64,000 nt of DNA from Bacteroides fragilis (GTDB taxonomy: Bacteria > Bacteroidota > Bacteroidia > Bacteroidales > Bacteroidaceae): contig NZ_CP018937.1 of the NCBI RefSeq assembly GCF_002849695.1, forward strand, positions 1,302,001 through 1,366,000, in the 5' to 3' direction. The translations under genes were made by a program, and so were the position numbers. Positions 16,786 through 24,975 of this stretch are shown in pieces; position 1 is the stretch's first letter; each line of letters opens with the position of its first letter. Under the pieces are notes generated by a model. It had not been told where the DNA came from, did not search any database, and was given only the letters and a program-made list of their open reading frames with translations.

Positions 16786-18093
16786 TTATTTATTGTTTCT
16801 CAGGTCCTTCACTCTGACAGCTTTACCTTCACTTTGTGGTAGAGAGCCTTTCTTTACCAATTTGAGTTTGGGCGTGACAAGTATTTCGTCTTTTAGCTGG
16901 CGGGTAATGTCCTTACGTATCTTTTCAAGTTCAATGTAATTGTCTGTAGAAAGATCGCTCAATTCTACTTCTACAATCATTTCATCTTGGTTGTTAACAG
17001 TCTCAAGTGTGATAAGGTAATTGCTTCCCAATTCGGGGAATTGTACCAATATCTTTTCTACTTGCATGGGGAAGATGTTGACTCCTTTGATGATAAACAT
17101 ATCGTCACTACGGCCTTTGATGCGGTCAATTCGGATATGGGTACGTCCACAGGGACATTCTCCCGGTAAAATACGAGTGAGGTCACGTGTACGATAACGT
17201 ATGAGCGGCATCATTTCCCGATCAAGGGTAGTGAGTACGAGTTCTCCGATTTCTCCTTCTGGGACAGGTTCTCCGGTTTCGGGATTAATGATTTCTACAT
17301 AATAGCAATCTTCCCAAAAGTGCATGCCATTTTGCTCTGTACACTCAAACGCGACACCGGGGCCGTTCATTTCGGTCATTCCAAAACTATTGTATGCTTT
17401 AACACCTAACATGCGTTCTATTTTTTTTCGCTGTTCGTCTGTGTGTGGTTCTGCACCGATTACGAGAGTTTTGAGAGTGGTACTGCATGGATCGATCCCT
17501 TCTTCCTGAAAGACCTCAGCTAAGCGGATGGCATAACTGGGGATGGCGTGGAGGGCAGTTGTTTTAAAGTCGGTAATAAACTTGATCTGGCGTTTACTGT
17601 TACCGGCAGCGGCAGGTACAGTTAAAGCTCCCAGCCGTTCAGCTCCATATTGGAATCCGAGTCCTCCTGTGAACATACCGTAACCGGAACTGTTTTGAAA
17701 AACATCTGTATTACGTATGCCTACACAATATAAGCATCGTGCAACCAGATTGGCCCATGAATCTAAGTCATGCTGTGAATGGACAATAACCGTTGGTGTT
17801 CCTGTTGTTCCGCTTGAAGAGTGAATACGTACTCCGTCTTCTTTCATATTTCCGGCGACAAGTCCGAAAGGGTAATTGGCTCGCATATCTGCTTTTGTGG
17901 TAAAGGGCAGTTTACGGATGTCGTTCAGTGATTGGATACTTTCCGAAGTGATGCCATGCTCTCGAAATACTTTCTTGTAATAAGGGGCATTGGCTGCTAT
18001 ATTAATTGTTTTCTTGAGTCGCTCGAGTTGTAGTTCCTGCAGTTTTTTACGACTCATGGTCTCTATCTCTTCTTCCCAATATTTTGTATTCAT
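16786..18093 (-). CDS. paaK: Phenylacetate--CoA ligase (AMP-forming)
   Basis: Adenylate-forming enzyme joining phenylacetate or other arylacetates to CoA. 435 residues, typical length. Seen: the phosphate-binding loop SSSGTTGTPT (about 92-101), FGMTEMNGPGVAFEC, PLIRYRTRDL, and the C-terminal KGVNIFPMQVEKIL typical of PaaK. It lies 102 nt downstream of iorB on the same strand, so the operon iorA-iorB-paaK is likely. IorAB makes arylacetyl-CoA from aromatic 2-oxoacids, and the ligase interconverts free acid and thioester, which fits phenylacetate or indoleacetate formation from amino acids. Confidence 0.93.
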   Translation of the reverse strand: MNTKYWEEEIETMSRKKLQELQLERLKKTINIAANAPYYKKVFREHGITSESIQSLNDIRKLPFTTKADMRANYPFGLVAGNMKEDGVRIHSSSGTTGTPTVIVHSQHDLDSWANLVARCLYCVGIRNTDVFQNSSGYGMFTGGLGFQYGAERLGALTVPAAAGNSKRQIKFITDFKTTALHAIPSYAIRLAEVFQEEGIDPCSTTLKTLVIGAEPHTDEQRKKIERMLGVKAYNSFGMTEMNGPGVAFECTEQNGMHFWEDCYYVEIINPETGEPVPEGEIGELVLTTLDREMMPLIRYRTRDLTRILPGECPCGRTHIRIDRIKGRSDDMFIIKGVNIFPMQVEKILVQFPELGSNYLITLETVNNQDEMIVEVELSDLSTDNYIELEKIRKDITRQLKDEILVTPKLKLVKKGSLPQSEGKAVRVKDLRNNK

Positions 18094-18131
18094 GGCTTAT
18101 AAATTATTTAAGTAGGGGGGGATAATGTATC

Positions 18132-18173
18132 AAGGTGATAATGCAACGGTTGTCCCGATCACATTATCACCTT
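18132..18173. repeat. Stem-loop between iorB and paaK
   Basis: AAGGTGATAATG (18132-18143) is the perfect inverse of CATTATCACCTT (18162-18173). The minus-strand transcript has no U-tract after it, so it more likely adjusts mRNA stability or expression ratio than ends the operon. Confidence 0.7.
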
Positions 18174-18195
18174 TTCTATATTCAATTGTTCCTGG

Positions 18196-18780
18196 TCATT
18201 TCATCGTTTTTTCTGCGATCTCTTTTCCGGCAGCCAAGGCTTTTAAATTGAGTTCGACTATTGTATCACCTTTTTTCTGGAATATTTCACGAATACTATC
18301 CTGTATCTTTTCATAATCGATGCCTAAGAATGGGATAGTGGCACCTAATAAAACAATATTGGCAACTCGTGTAGAGCCTATTTCTTTGGCTACTTTATCT
18401 ACATTCAGAACAACCTTATGCGGCAGTTTATTGATTTCTGCCATAACATCTGCCTCAGCGGGATAATTGGGGATATTAACAAATGGAGTTTCGTTTGTTA
18501 CCAACCAACCTTCATGGCTGAGGTAGGGGAGGTATCTAAGCCCTTCCATGGGTTCAAGGGAGATGATCAAATCACATTTACCTGAGGGAATCAGATCTGA
18601 TGCAATGGGCTGGTCACTGATTCGGAGATTCGACTGTACATCTCCGCCACGCTGGCTCATGCCGTGCACTTCTGCCTGTTTCATGTACAGACCGTCTTTG
18701 AGGGCGGCCTTTCCGATTACTGTAGCGATGGACAGGATACCTTGTCCACCTACACCTGATAATATGATATCTTTTTTCAT
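18196..18780 (-). CDS. iorB: Indolepyruvate oxidoreductase, beta subunit
   Basis: 194 residues, gamma-type domain of 2-oxoacid:ferredoxin oxidoreductases. Seen: ILSGVGGQGILSIATVIGKAAL (nucleotide/CoA-binding glycine loop) and VHGMSQRGGDVQSNLRI. Works with IorA on aromatic 2-oxoacids (indolepyruvate, phenylpyruvate), giving arylacetyl-CoA, CO2 and reduced ferredoxin. Only 3 nt separate it from iorA. Confidence 0.95.
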   Translation of the reverse strand: MKKDIILSGVGGQGILSIATVIGKAALKDGLYMKQAEVHGMSQRGGDVQSNLRISDQPIASDLIPSGKCDLIISLEPMEGLRYLPYLSHEGWLVTNETPFVNIPNYPAEADVMAEINKLPHKVVLNVDKVAKEIGSTRVANIVLLGATIPFLGIDYEKIQDSIREIFQKKGDTIVELNLKALAAGKEIAEKTMK

Positions 18781-18783
18781 GGC

Positions 18784-20376
18784 TTACTTACTTCTTTTTT
18801 TACGTGCTAATGTTTGTATACACTCTCTGCGTGGGATGATAACGGATACTCCTCTATAATCTATTTCCTCACGGATGATCTGTTTCATCTCTTCATAGTT
18901 TTTCTTTAAAGGAACAACTATACGGATGTGAGCCGGATCTACGCCTAATCCGGCGCAAATAGCTTCAAGTCGGCCTGTGCCGGCAGAATCTTGTCCACCG
19001 GTCATTGCTGTCGTTTCATTATCGGATATGACAATGGTGACATTGGCATTCTCGTTGACACAGTCCAAAAGTCCGGTCATTCCGGAGTGAGTAAAAGTAG
19101 AGTCTCCGATTACAGCGACAGCCGGATGTAGCCCGCCATCGGATGCACCTTTAGCCATAGTGATAGATGCCCCCATGTCTACACAAGAATTGATTGCGTT
19201 AAATGGTGCATTTGCTCCCAGCGTATAACAACCAATGTCGCTGAATACTTTGTGAGTAGGATATTCTTCTTTCAATACTTGAGTTAATGTTATATACATA
19301 TCTCTATGCCCGCAGCCTTCGCACAAAGCCGGAGGGCGCATCTCTACAAGATTCGGAACACTGAATTCTGAACGATTCTCTTTGCCGACAGCGTGTGCCA
19401 CGGTGTCCGGATTTAATTCTCCGTCTTGTGATAATGTACCGTCGAGACGACCTTTTACTTTTAATCCGATGCCCAGATATCCCTTCAGTTGCTTCTCAAC
19501 AAATGGTTGTCCATCCTCTAATACGAGGATTTCGTCACAATCATTGATTAATTGCATTAATTGCTTTTTGGGAAGTGGATACTGCCCAATTTTCAAAACG
19601 GGATATTCGCAACCGTCAGGATAATTTTCCATCAAGTAATTATAGCCGATTCCACAGGCTACGATGCCCATTTTTTTATTGGGGCCATCTACGTATCTAT
19701 TATAAGGTGATTCTTCGGATGCTTTGATAAATTCATCCTGACGTGTAAGTAATGCTTTATAACGCTTGCGTGCGTTGCCCGGTAGCAGGATAAACTGGCG
19801 TGGATCTTCACTGAATGAGATTTCGTTTTGTGATTTTTGTGCTTTGTTTTCTACACCTGAACGAGAGTGAGCCAAACGTGTTACCATGCGCATTAGTATC
19901 GGTTCACCGGTTTTCTCGGAAAATTCGAAACCATTGTATACCATGTCATAAGCTTCTTGTTGGTTGCTCGGTTCGTACATGGGTATTAATGAGAAGTCGC
20001 CATAGAAACGGCTATCTTGTTCGTTCTGTGAAGAGTGCATACTGGGATCGTCTGCCGCAACTACAATCAGTCCCCCTTTTACGCCTGTGATGGCTGAATT
20101 GATAAAACAGTCAGCAGCTACGTTCATTCCCACATGTTTCATGCAGACTAATGCACGCTTGCCGACAAAAGACATACCCAAGGCAGCTTCCATAGCCGTT
20201 TTTTCATTGGCACACCAGCGGTTGTGTATGTTACGTTCGCTCGTGATAGGAGCCATCTGGATGTATTCGGTAATTTCAGTGGATGGAGTGCCGGGATAAG
20301 CGTAAACGCCTGAAAGTCCGGCATCCAGTGCTGCTTGTGCAATGGCTTCGTCGCCAAGTAAGAGTTGTTTGCTCAT
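18784..20376 (-). CDS. iorA: Indolepyruvate oxidoreductase, alpha subunit
   Basis: 530 residues. The N-terminal half is the pyrimidine-binding 2-oxoacid oxidoreductase domain (LLLGDEAIAQAALDAGLSGVYAYPGTPSTEI), the C-terminal half the TPP-binding domain (EGCGHRDMY, GDSTFTHSGMTGLL, DNETTAMTGGQ). It stops after IIPRREC with a short basic tail, so the C-terminal two-[4Fe-4S] ferredoxin domain of archaeal IorA (usually over 600 residues) is missing. Electron transfer must then use an external ferredoxin. First gene of iorA-iorB-paaK, with promoter at 20425-20432. Confidence 0.94.
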   Translation of the reverse strand: MSKQLLLGDEAIAQAALDAGLSGVYAYPGTPSTEITEYIQMAPITSERNIHNRWCANEKTAMEAALGMSFVGKRALVCMKHVGMNVAADCFINSAITGVKGGLIVVAADDPSMHSSQNEQDSRFYGDFSLIPMYEPSNQQEAYDMVYNGFEFSEKTGEPILMRMVTRLAHSRSGVENKAQKSQNEISFSEDPRQFILLPGNARKRYKALLTRQDEFIKASEESPYNRYVDGPNKKMGIVACGIGYNYLMENYPDGCEYPVLKIGQYPLPKKQLMQLINDCDEILVLEDGQPFVEKQLKGYLGIGLKVKGRLDGTLSQDGELNPDTVAHAVGKENRSEFSVPNLVEMRPPALCEGCGHRDMYITLTQVLKEEYPTHKVFSDIGCYTLGANAPFNAINSCVDMGASITMAKGASDGGLHPAVAVIGDSTFTHSGMTGLLDCVNENANVTIVISDNETTAMTGGQDSAGTGRLEAICAGLGVDPAHIRIVVPLKKNYEEMKQIIREEIDYRGVSVIIPRRECIQTLARKKRSK

Positions 20377-20424
20377 ATCTTATTTTCTTTTGGTGTTAAT
20401 CACGTATTTTGTTATAATATCGGG

Positions 20425-20432
20425 CAAAGATA
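20425..20432 (-). promoter_or_regulatory. -7 element of the ior operon
   Basis: On the minus strand TATCTTTG matches TAnnTTTG, about 49 nt before the iorA start, in the short gap after mltG. Confidence 0.7.
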
Positions 20433-20459
20433 CGTTTTTAAGATCATTTTATCACGGGA

Positions 20460-21497
20460 TTACTTAAAAATCTTTCTTTCATTCAGCGCTTTCCAGTATT
20501 TTCTTGCATTGACCATGTGGTCTGCATAGTTGGAAGCAAAATTATGAGTACCCGAAAAATCTTCTTTGGCACACATATAAATATAGTTATGTTTTACATA
20601 ATTCAATACACTATCAAGCCCTTTGGGAGAAGGTATCCGGATAGGGCCCGGAGGAAGACCCGTATTCAGGTAAGTGTTATATGGAGACTGTATGCTTAAA
20701 TGCTGGTTGGTAATTCTGCGCAGACTAAAATCTTGTAAGGCGAATTTGATTGTTGGATCAGCTTGCAGAGGCATACCTGTATGTAAACGGTTTATATATA
20801 ATCCCGCAACCATCGGCTTTTCATCGTTGTTGTTAGTTTCTTCTTCTACAATGGAGGCTAATGTACAAACTTCTTCAGGTGTCATTCCGATTGTTTTAGC
20901 TTTTAAACGTCGGTCCTCGTTCCAGAATTTATTATGTTCTTTTTTCATCCGGGCGAAAAAGTCTTCTATGCTGATGTCCCAATATACTTGGTAGGTTTCA
21001 GGGATAAAAAGGCAAGGCATGGTAGCTTTTGTATATCCCATTTTCTCTTGGAAAGCGGGATCGTATAACGCTGTAGCAATTTCAGTGGAGTCAATCATTA
21101 ACTGTTTTCCTATGCTGCGGGCTAATCTGTCCAGAGTTCGTACACTTCCGATGGTCAAATTGACAGGCGTTTGGTATCCTCTTGATAACCTACTATATAA
21201 GTGGTATGCATTATCACCCGGTTTGATAGCGTAACGTCCGGTGTGGATGTTTTTACTAAATTCACGGAAATGGGCCATCCATTTAAAACCATCAAAGCTA
21301 TGAGGATTTCCTTGCTTTTTTATTTTGTTGAAAATAGAATCTGTAGTGTCATCACGATCTATATAAATATAAGTGGTTTTACTTGGATGAAATTGAGGAT
21401 AGAACAAATAGTAATAAACTATTCCGGAACCAGCAATGCCAATGAAGAGAATAATAGCCAGTATGCTGAAAAATATATTTTTTCTTTTCTTATTCAT
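20460..21497 (-). CDS. mltG: Endolytic murein transglycosylase MltG
   Basis: 345 residues: one N-terminal membrane helix (about 8-31) and a periplasmic YceG domain. Seen: CLFIPETYQVYW, the catalytic Glu in LASIVEEETN, AGLYINRL, MPLQADPTIKFAL, SPYNTYLNTGLPPGPI, and a C-terminal HNFASNYADH. MltG cuts nascent glycan strands to set their length. Own promoter at 21528-21535. Confidence 0.96.
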   Translation of the reverse strand: MNKKRKNIFFSILAIILFIGIAGSGIVYYYLFYPQFHPSKTTYIYIDRDDTTDSIFNKIKKQGNPHSFDGFKWMAHFREFSKNIHTGRYAIKPGDNAYHLYSRLSRGYQTPVNLTIGSVRTLDRLARSIGKQLMIDSTEIATALYDPAFQEKMGYTKATMPCLFIPETYQVYWDISIEDFFARMKKEHNKFWNEDRRLKAKTIGMTPEEVCTLASIVEEETNNNDEKPMVAGLYINRLHTGMPLQADPTIKFALQDFSLRRITNQHLSIQSPYNTYLNTGLPPGPIRIPSPKGLDSVLNYVKHNYIYMCAKEDFSGTHNFASNYADHMVNARKYWKALNERKIFK

Positions 21498-21527
21498 ATA
21501 GAATATTCACTATTTATAAAGTTGTGC

Positions 21528-21535
21528 CAAAGTTA
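21528..21535 (-). promoter_or_regulatory. -7 element of mltG
   Basis: Minus-strand TAACTTTG matches TAnnTTTG, about 31 nt before the mltG ATG. Confidence 0.65.
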
Positions 21536-21657
21536 AGAAGATTTCAAAGATGTTTGTTCTTGGATAATAAATGTTTTCTGTCTGTTTAGTTATTATTTAC
21601 TTTTTAGGGGTATTTACTTTTTCATTTTTAGTTTTTGATATACGCTTTTGTTCCCGT

Positions 21658-22533
21658 TCATATTTTCCACAAAGCGATATTTGTTTGGCTCTCTAGTTTA
21701 TTTTCTAAAGAATCGGGAAGAGGAGAAAAGAAATCTAAGCCGGTGAGCTGTTCAACGCTGTCAACTGAGACTGCATAATTTCGTAGTGGTTTTGTTGCAG
21801 GTTCGTTGTTGAAAACAAATCCAATAGCTTTGGGGGGAGAACCGTAAAGAGAAAGGATGACTTTGAAAAATCTTGTTGGTACGGTTACCTGGTTCTTGCC
21901 GATTGTATGGGATTCTTTATTCATTATCGGACCGCAGACAATGAAGATGGAACTGTCGGCTACTGCCCACTCACGTACTTTATCTTCCAAGTCTTTCCAT
22001 TTTCGCCGGTTTAATTCGGGGTGTTGCGGGCATATATTGCTGAAATAGAAAGACTCTTTCATAGCTTCGTTACTCCACTTCATGTCGGCAGCGGGGGCCA
22101 TATGTCCCTTGTCGAATCCGGAATGTGAATAATCAGAATTAGTTGCCATATTGCCTTTGATAGAAGGATCGGCGAGGAATTGATTGTTTCTTTGGGCATT
22201 TCCCTTTGTTTCTTGTCGAGTGAGTTCATAAGCTACCCAGTTTGGAATCTTTTGGATTGTATTATAAGATACAGTGTATCCCTTGTGACAAACCAGCTGT
22301 CCGTTTAGCGAGTGTTGAGAAATTGGAATCTCCAGATTCTCATAACGTAAACAGTTAGGTACAGCTTTCTCTTTTGATTCCTTTGTTGTCTGAAAGAGGG
22401 TAGTCTGAATCTCCGGTATGCAAAGATAGATTCCATAAATTAAAGGTAAGATTGCAAATAGAGCTATTCCGAAAATACTCTTAAACGAATTTCTATGATA
22501 TTTTTTAGACGACTTTTTTCGCTTGTTTTTCAT
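21658..22533 (-). CDS. DNA/RNA non-specific endonuclease (NUC1 family), membrane-anchored or secreted
   Basis: 291 residues with a basic N-terminus and one hydrophobic segment (about 20-37: IFGIALFAILPLIYGIYL), then the beta-beta-alpha-metal nuclease domain: DKGHMAPAADM (the DRGH-type catalytic His), FSNICPQHPELNRRKW (Asn metal ligand), VREWA...IFIVCGPIM. It would act in the periplasm or outside, probably in nutrient salvage. The DRGH motif has K in place of R, common in this branch. Single gene. Confidence 0.92.
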   Translation of the reverse strand: MKNKRKKSSKKYHRNSFKSIFGIALFAILPLIYGIYLCIPEIQTTLFQTTKESKEKAVPNCLRYENLEIPISQHSLNGQLVCHKGYTVSYNTIQKIPNWVAYELTRQETKGNAQRNNQFLADPSIKGNMATNSDYSHSGFDKGHMAPAADMKWSNEAMKESFYFSNICPQHPELNRRKWKDLEDKVREWAVADSSIFIVCGPIMNKESHTIGKNQVTVPTRFFKVILSLYGSPPKAIGFVFNNEPATKPLRNYAVSVDSVEQLTGLDFFSPLPDSLENKLESQTNIALWKI

Positions 22534-22685
22534 GATATTGAAAATTTAAAGCTTGAAATTTCGAGCAATATGTGGGTACGTAGGCATTATTGTATTCCAA
22601 TGATTATTGTTAGCAGCTATTGTATGGATAAAATTAAGGTGTAACAGGTATTTATATACAAGTTACACCTTTGGGATAATAAAAG

Positions 22686-22758
<73 letters not shown>

Positions 22759-22783
22759 GTTGCATTTTATCGTTTACGGCGTG

Positions 22784-22791
22784 CAAAATTA
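22784..22791 (-). promoter_or_regulatory. -7 element of the tRNA-Thr gene
   Basis: Minus-strand TAATTTTG matches TAnnTTTG, 26 nt upstream of the mature tRNA 5' end. Confidence 0.65.
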
Positions 22792-22956
22792 CATCTTTAT
22801 TTTTAAAAACAAAATGAATCTATACTTTTTTCGTGATATTTTCTCTGAAATGTTTATAAAATAAAAAGGTTGAGGATTAAATTAGAAAATAGTTGTAGAT
22901 TCAAATATTAAAACTCATCTTTGCATATTTACTGATAAATCTACTTTTATATTACT

Positions 22957-24861
22957 ATGAATATACGATTTTATTATAAGTATCTTTCATCACGAGTTGC
23001 TTCAAAATGGCTGATACTTGCTGTCGATGTTCTTTTAGTGATTTTTTCAATGTTTTTGGCGAGCCTTTTGCAAATAGGTTTGTCTGTGTTAGTTTTTGAA
23101 TTCTCACTATGGGTGTGGACAACTCTATTCTGCGTAATATGTAATGTGTGTTTCTTTCATCTGAATCGTACTTATGTAGGAGTAATTCGCTATTCTTCCT
23201 TTATTGACATTTCTCGTATTTTTATTTCTTTAACTCTGGGCTATTTTGTTGTTTGTATCGGCAATTTGCTTTGGATAGGGTGGAGTGGAGGAGAAGTTCT
23301 GCCGATTAGTGTTATTCTTACAGCTTATATAGTTAATTTTTCCTTGATGGTTTGTTTGCGAATCTTGGTGAAAATGATACATGAGTTGATGACTTTTGAT
23401 CGTAGGCACAGTATTCGCGTTTTTGTCTATGGTTCAAAAGGGTCTGGTATTAATATTGCCAAATCGCTACGGGTTAGTAGAAGTAATCATTTTAGATTGA
23501 AAGGGTTTATTTCTGATGATACGGGATTTATTGGGAAGCAAACAATGGGTTGCCGGGTATACGCGAATAATGAGTCTTTGTTTGATATATTAGAAGAAGA
23601 AAGAGTCGAGGCTATTATTGTTTCTTCCGAGAAAGTACATCGTCTTGAAACTTCCGGCATGATTGATCGGTTGATAGCTGAAGATATCCGTATTCTTACA
23701 GTACCTCCTATCAATGATCTTGGAAGGCAAGGCGTGCAAATAAAAGATATACAGATTGAAGATTTGTTACAACGGGATCCAATACATGTTGATATCCGGA
23801 AAATATCTTCACACATTGAAGGGAAGCGGATTATGATCACGGGAGCTGCTGGGTCTATAGGACGTGAGATGGTTAGGCAGATAGCGGGGCTGAACCCATA
23901 TAAGTTGATTTTGGTTGACCAGGCGGAGTCTCCGTTACATAATGTGCAATTAGAATTACTGGATAATTGGCGGGATATTGATGCTAAAATGTTGGTGGCT
24001 GATGTAACTAATCGAACGAGGATGGAGTATATTTATAAGGAGTATCGGCCGCAATATGTTTTTCATGCTGCTGCTTATAAGCATGTGCCAATGATGGAGG
24101 ATAATGTGTCTGAAGCGATACAGGTGAATGTATTGGGAACTTGCATTATGGCCGACTTGGCTGTGAAATATGGCGTAGATAAGTTTGTGATGGTTTCTAC
24201 AGATAAAGCTGTTAATCCGACCAATGTTATGGGGTGCAGTAAAAGGCTTGCCGAGATCTATGTTCAGTCCCTTGCTCGTAAGTTATCTAAATATGCAAAA
24301 GATGGGGCACAAGTGAAGTTTATCACAACTCGTTTTGGAAATGTACTCGGATCAAATGGCTCTGTAATACCCAGATTTAAGCAGCAGATAGAAAAGGGTG
24401 GTCCGGTGACTGTGACACATCCTCAGGTTATACGTTATTTTATGACTATTCCAGAGGCTTGTCAGTTGGTATTGGAGGCTGGAAGCATGGGAAATGGAGG
24501 TGAAATCTATATTTTTGATATGGGTAATCCTGTGAAGATTGTTGATTTGGCGCGAAGAATGATTTATTTAAGTGGGCAGAAAAATATAAAAATAGAGTTT
24601 ACCGGATTAAGACATGGTGAGAAGCTGTATGAAGAGTTGCTGAATGTAAAAGAGTCTACTTGTCCTACTTATCATGAAAAAATAATGATAGCAAAAGTTC
24701 GTGAATATGATTATGAGAAGATAAAGCAAGAAATTCAAAGGTTAATAGATTTGAGTTATACTTCCGACACCATGGGCATTGTTGCTTCTATGAAAAAGAT
24801 CGTTCCAGAGTTTGTTAGTAAGAATTCTGAGTTTGAGATATTGGATAAAGCCTCTTTTTAA
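22957..24861 (+). CDS. Membrane-bound UDP-sugar 4,6-dehydratase (CapD/WbpM/PglF type)
   Basis: 634 residues: four N-terminal membrane helices (about 18-140), a first Rossmann-like domain (VYGSKGSGINIA, about 152), then the SDR domain with ITGAAGSIGREMVRQI (about 293), HAAAYKHVPMMEDN, STDKAVNPTNVMGCSKR (catalytic Ser/Asp/Lys in place of Tyr-x-x-x-Lys) and HGEKLYEELL. These enzymes turn UDP-GlcNAc into UDP-4-keto-6-deoxy sugars for surface glycans or glycoproteins. It starts the polysaccharide cluster; the next gene has its own promoter. I saw only a weak -7 match here (CATCTTTG near 22917). Confidence 0.93.
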   Translation: MNIRFYYKYLSSRVASKWLILAVDVLLVIFSMFLASLLQIGLSVLVFEFSLWVWTTLFCVICNVCFFHLNRTYVGVIRYSSFIDISRIFISLTLGYFVVCIGNLLWIGWSGGEVLPISVILTAYIVNFSLMVCLRILVKMIHELMTFDRRHSIRVFVYGSKGSGINIAKSLRVSRSNHFRLKGFISDDTGFIGKQTMGCRVYANNESLFDILEEERVEAIIVSSEKVHRLETSGMIDRLIAEDIRILTVPPINDLGRQGVQIKDIQIEDLLQRDPIHVDIRKISSHIEGKRIMITGAAGSIGREMVRQIAGLNPYKLILVDQAESPLHNVQLELLDNWRDIDAKMLVADVTNRTRMEYIYKEYRPQYVFHAAAYKHVPMMEDNVSEAIQVNVLGTCIMADLAVKYGVDKFVMVSTDKAVNPTNVMGCSKRLAEIYVQSLARKLSKYAKDGAQVKFITTRFGNVLGSNGSVIPRFKQQIEKGGPVTVTHPQVIRYFMTIPEACQLVLEAGSMGNGGEIYIFDMGNPVKIVDLARRMIYLSGQKNIKIEFTGLRHGEKLYEELLNVKESTCPTYHEKIMIAKVREYDYEKIKQEIQRLIDLSYTSDTMGIVASMKKIVPEFVSKNSEFEILDKASF

Positions 24862-24915
24862 TCTATTTTCGAAAACTTAGGAATGAAATAAATGTATATT
24901 ATGAAAATAATATGT

Positions 24916-24923
24916 TACCTTTG
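24916..24923 (+). promoter_or_regulatory. -7 element before the Wza-like gene
   Basis: TACCTTTG matches TAnnTTTG, about 53 nt before the start at 24976. The leader is too short for the long untranslated region usually seen ahead of UpxY-controlled capsule operons. Confidence 0.65.
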
Positions 24924-24975
24924 TGCCCGGTTTATAATTTATTAGAGGAACACTAAAGATTAATCAGAATATCTT

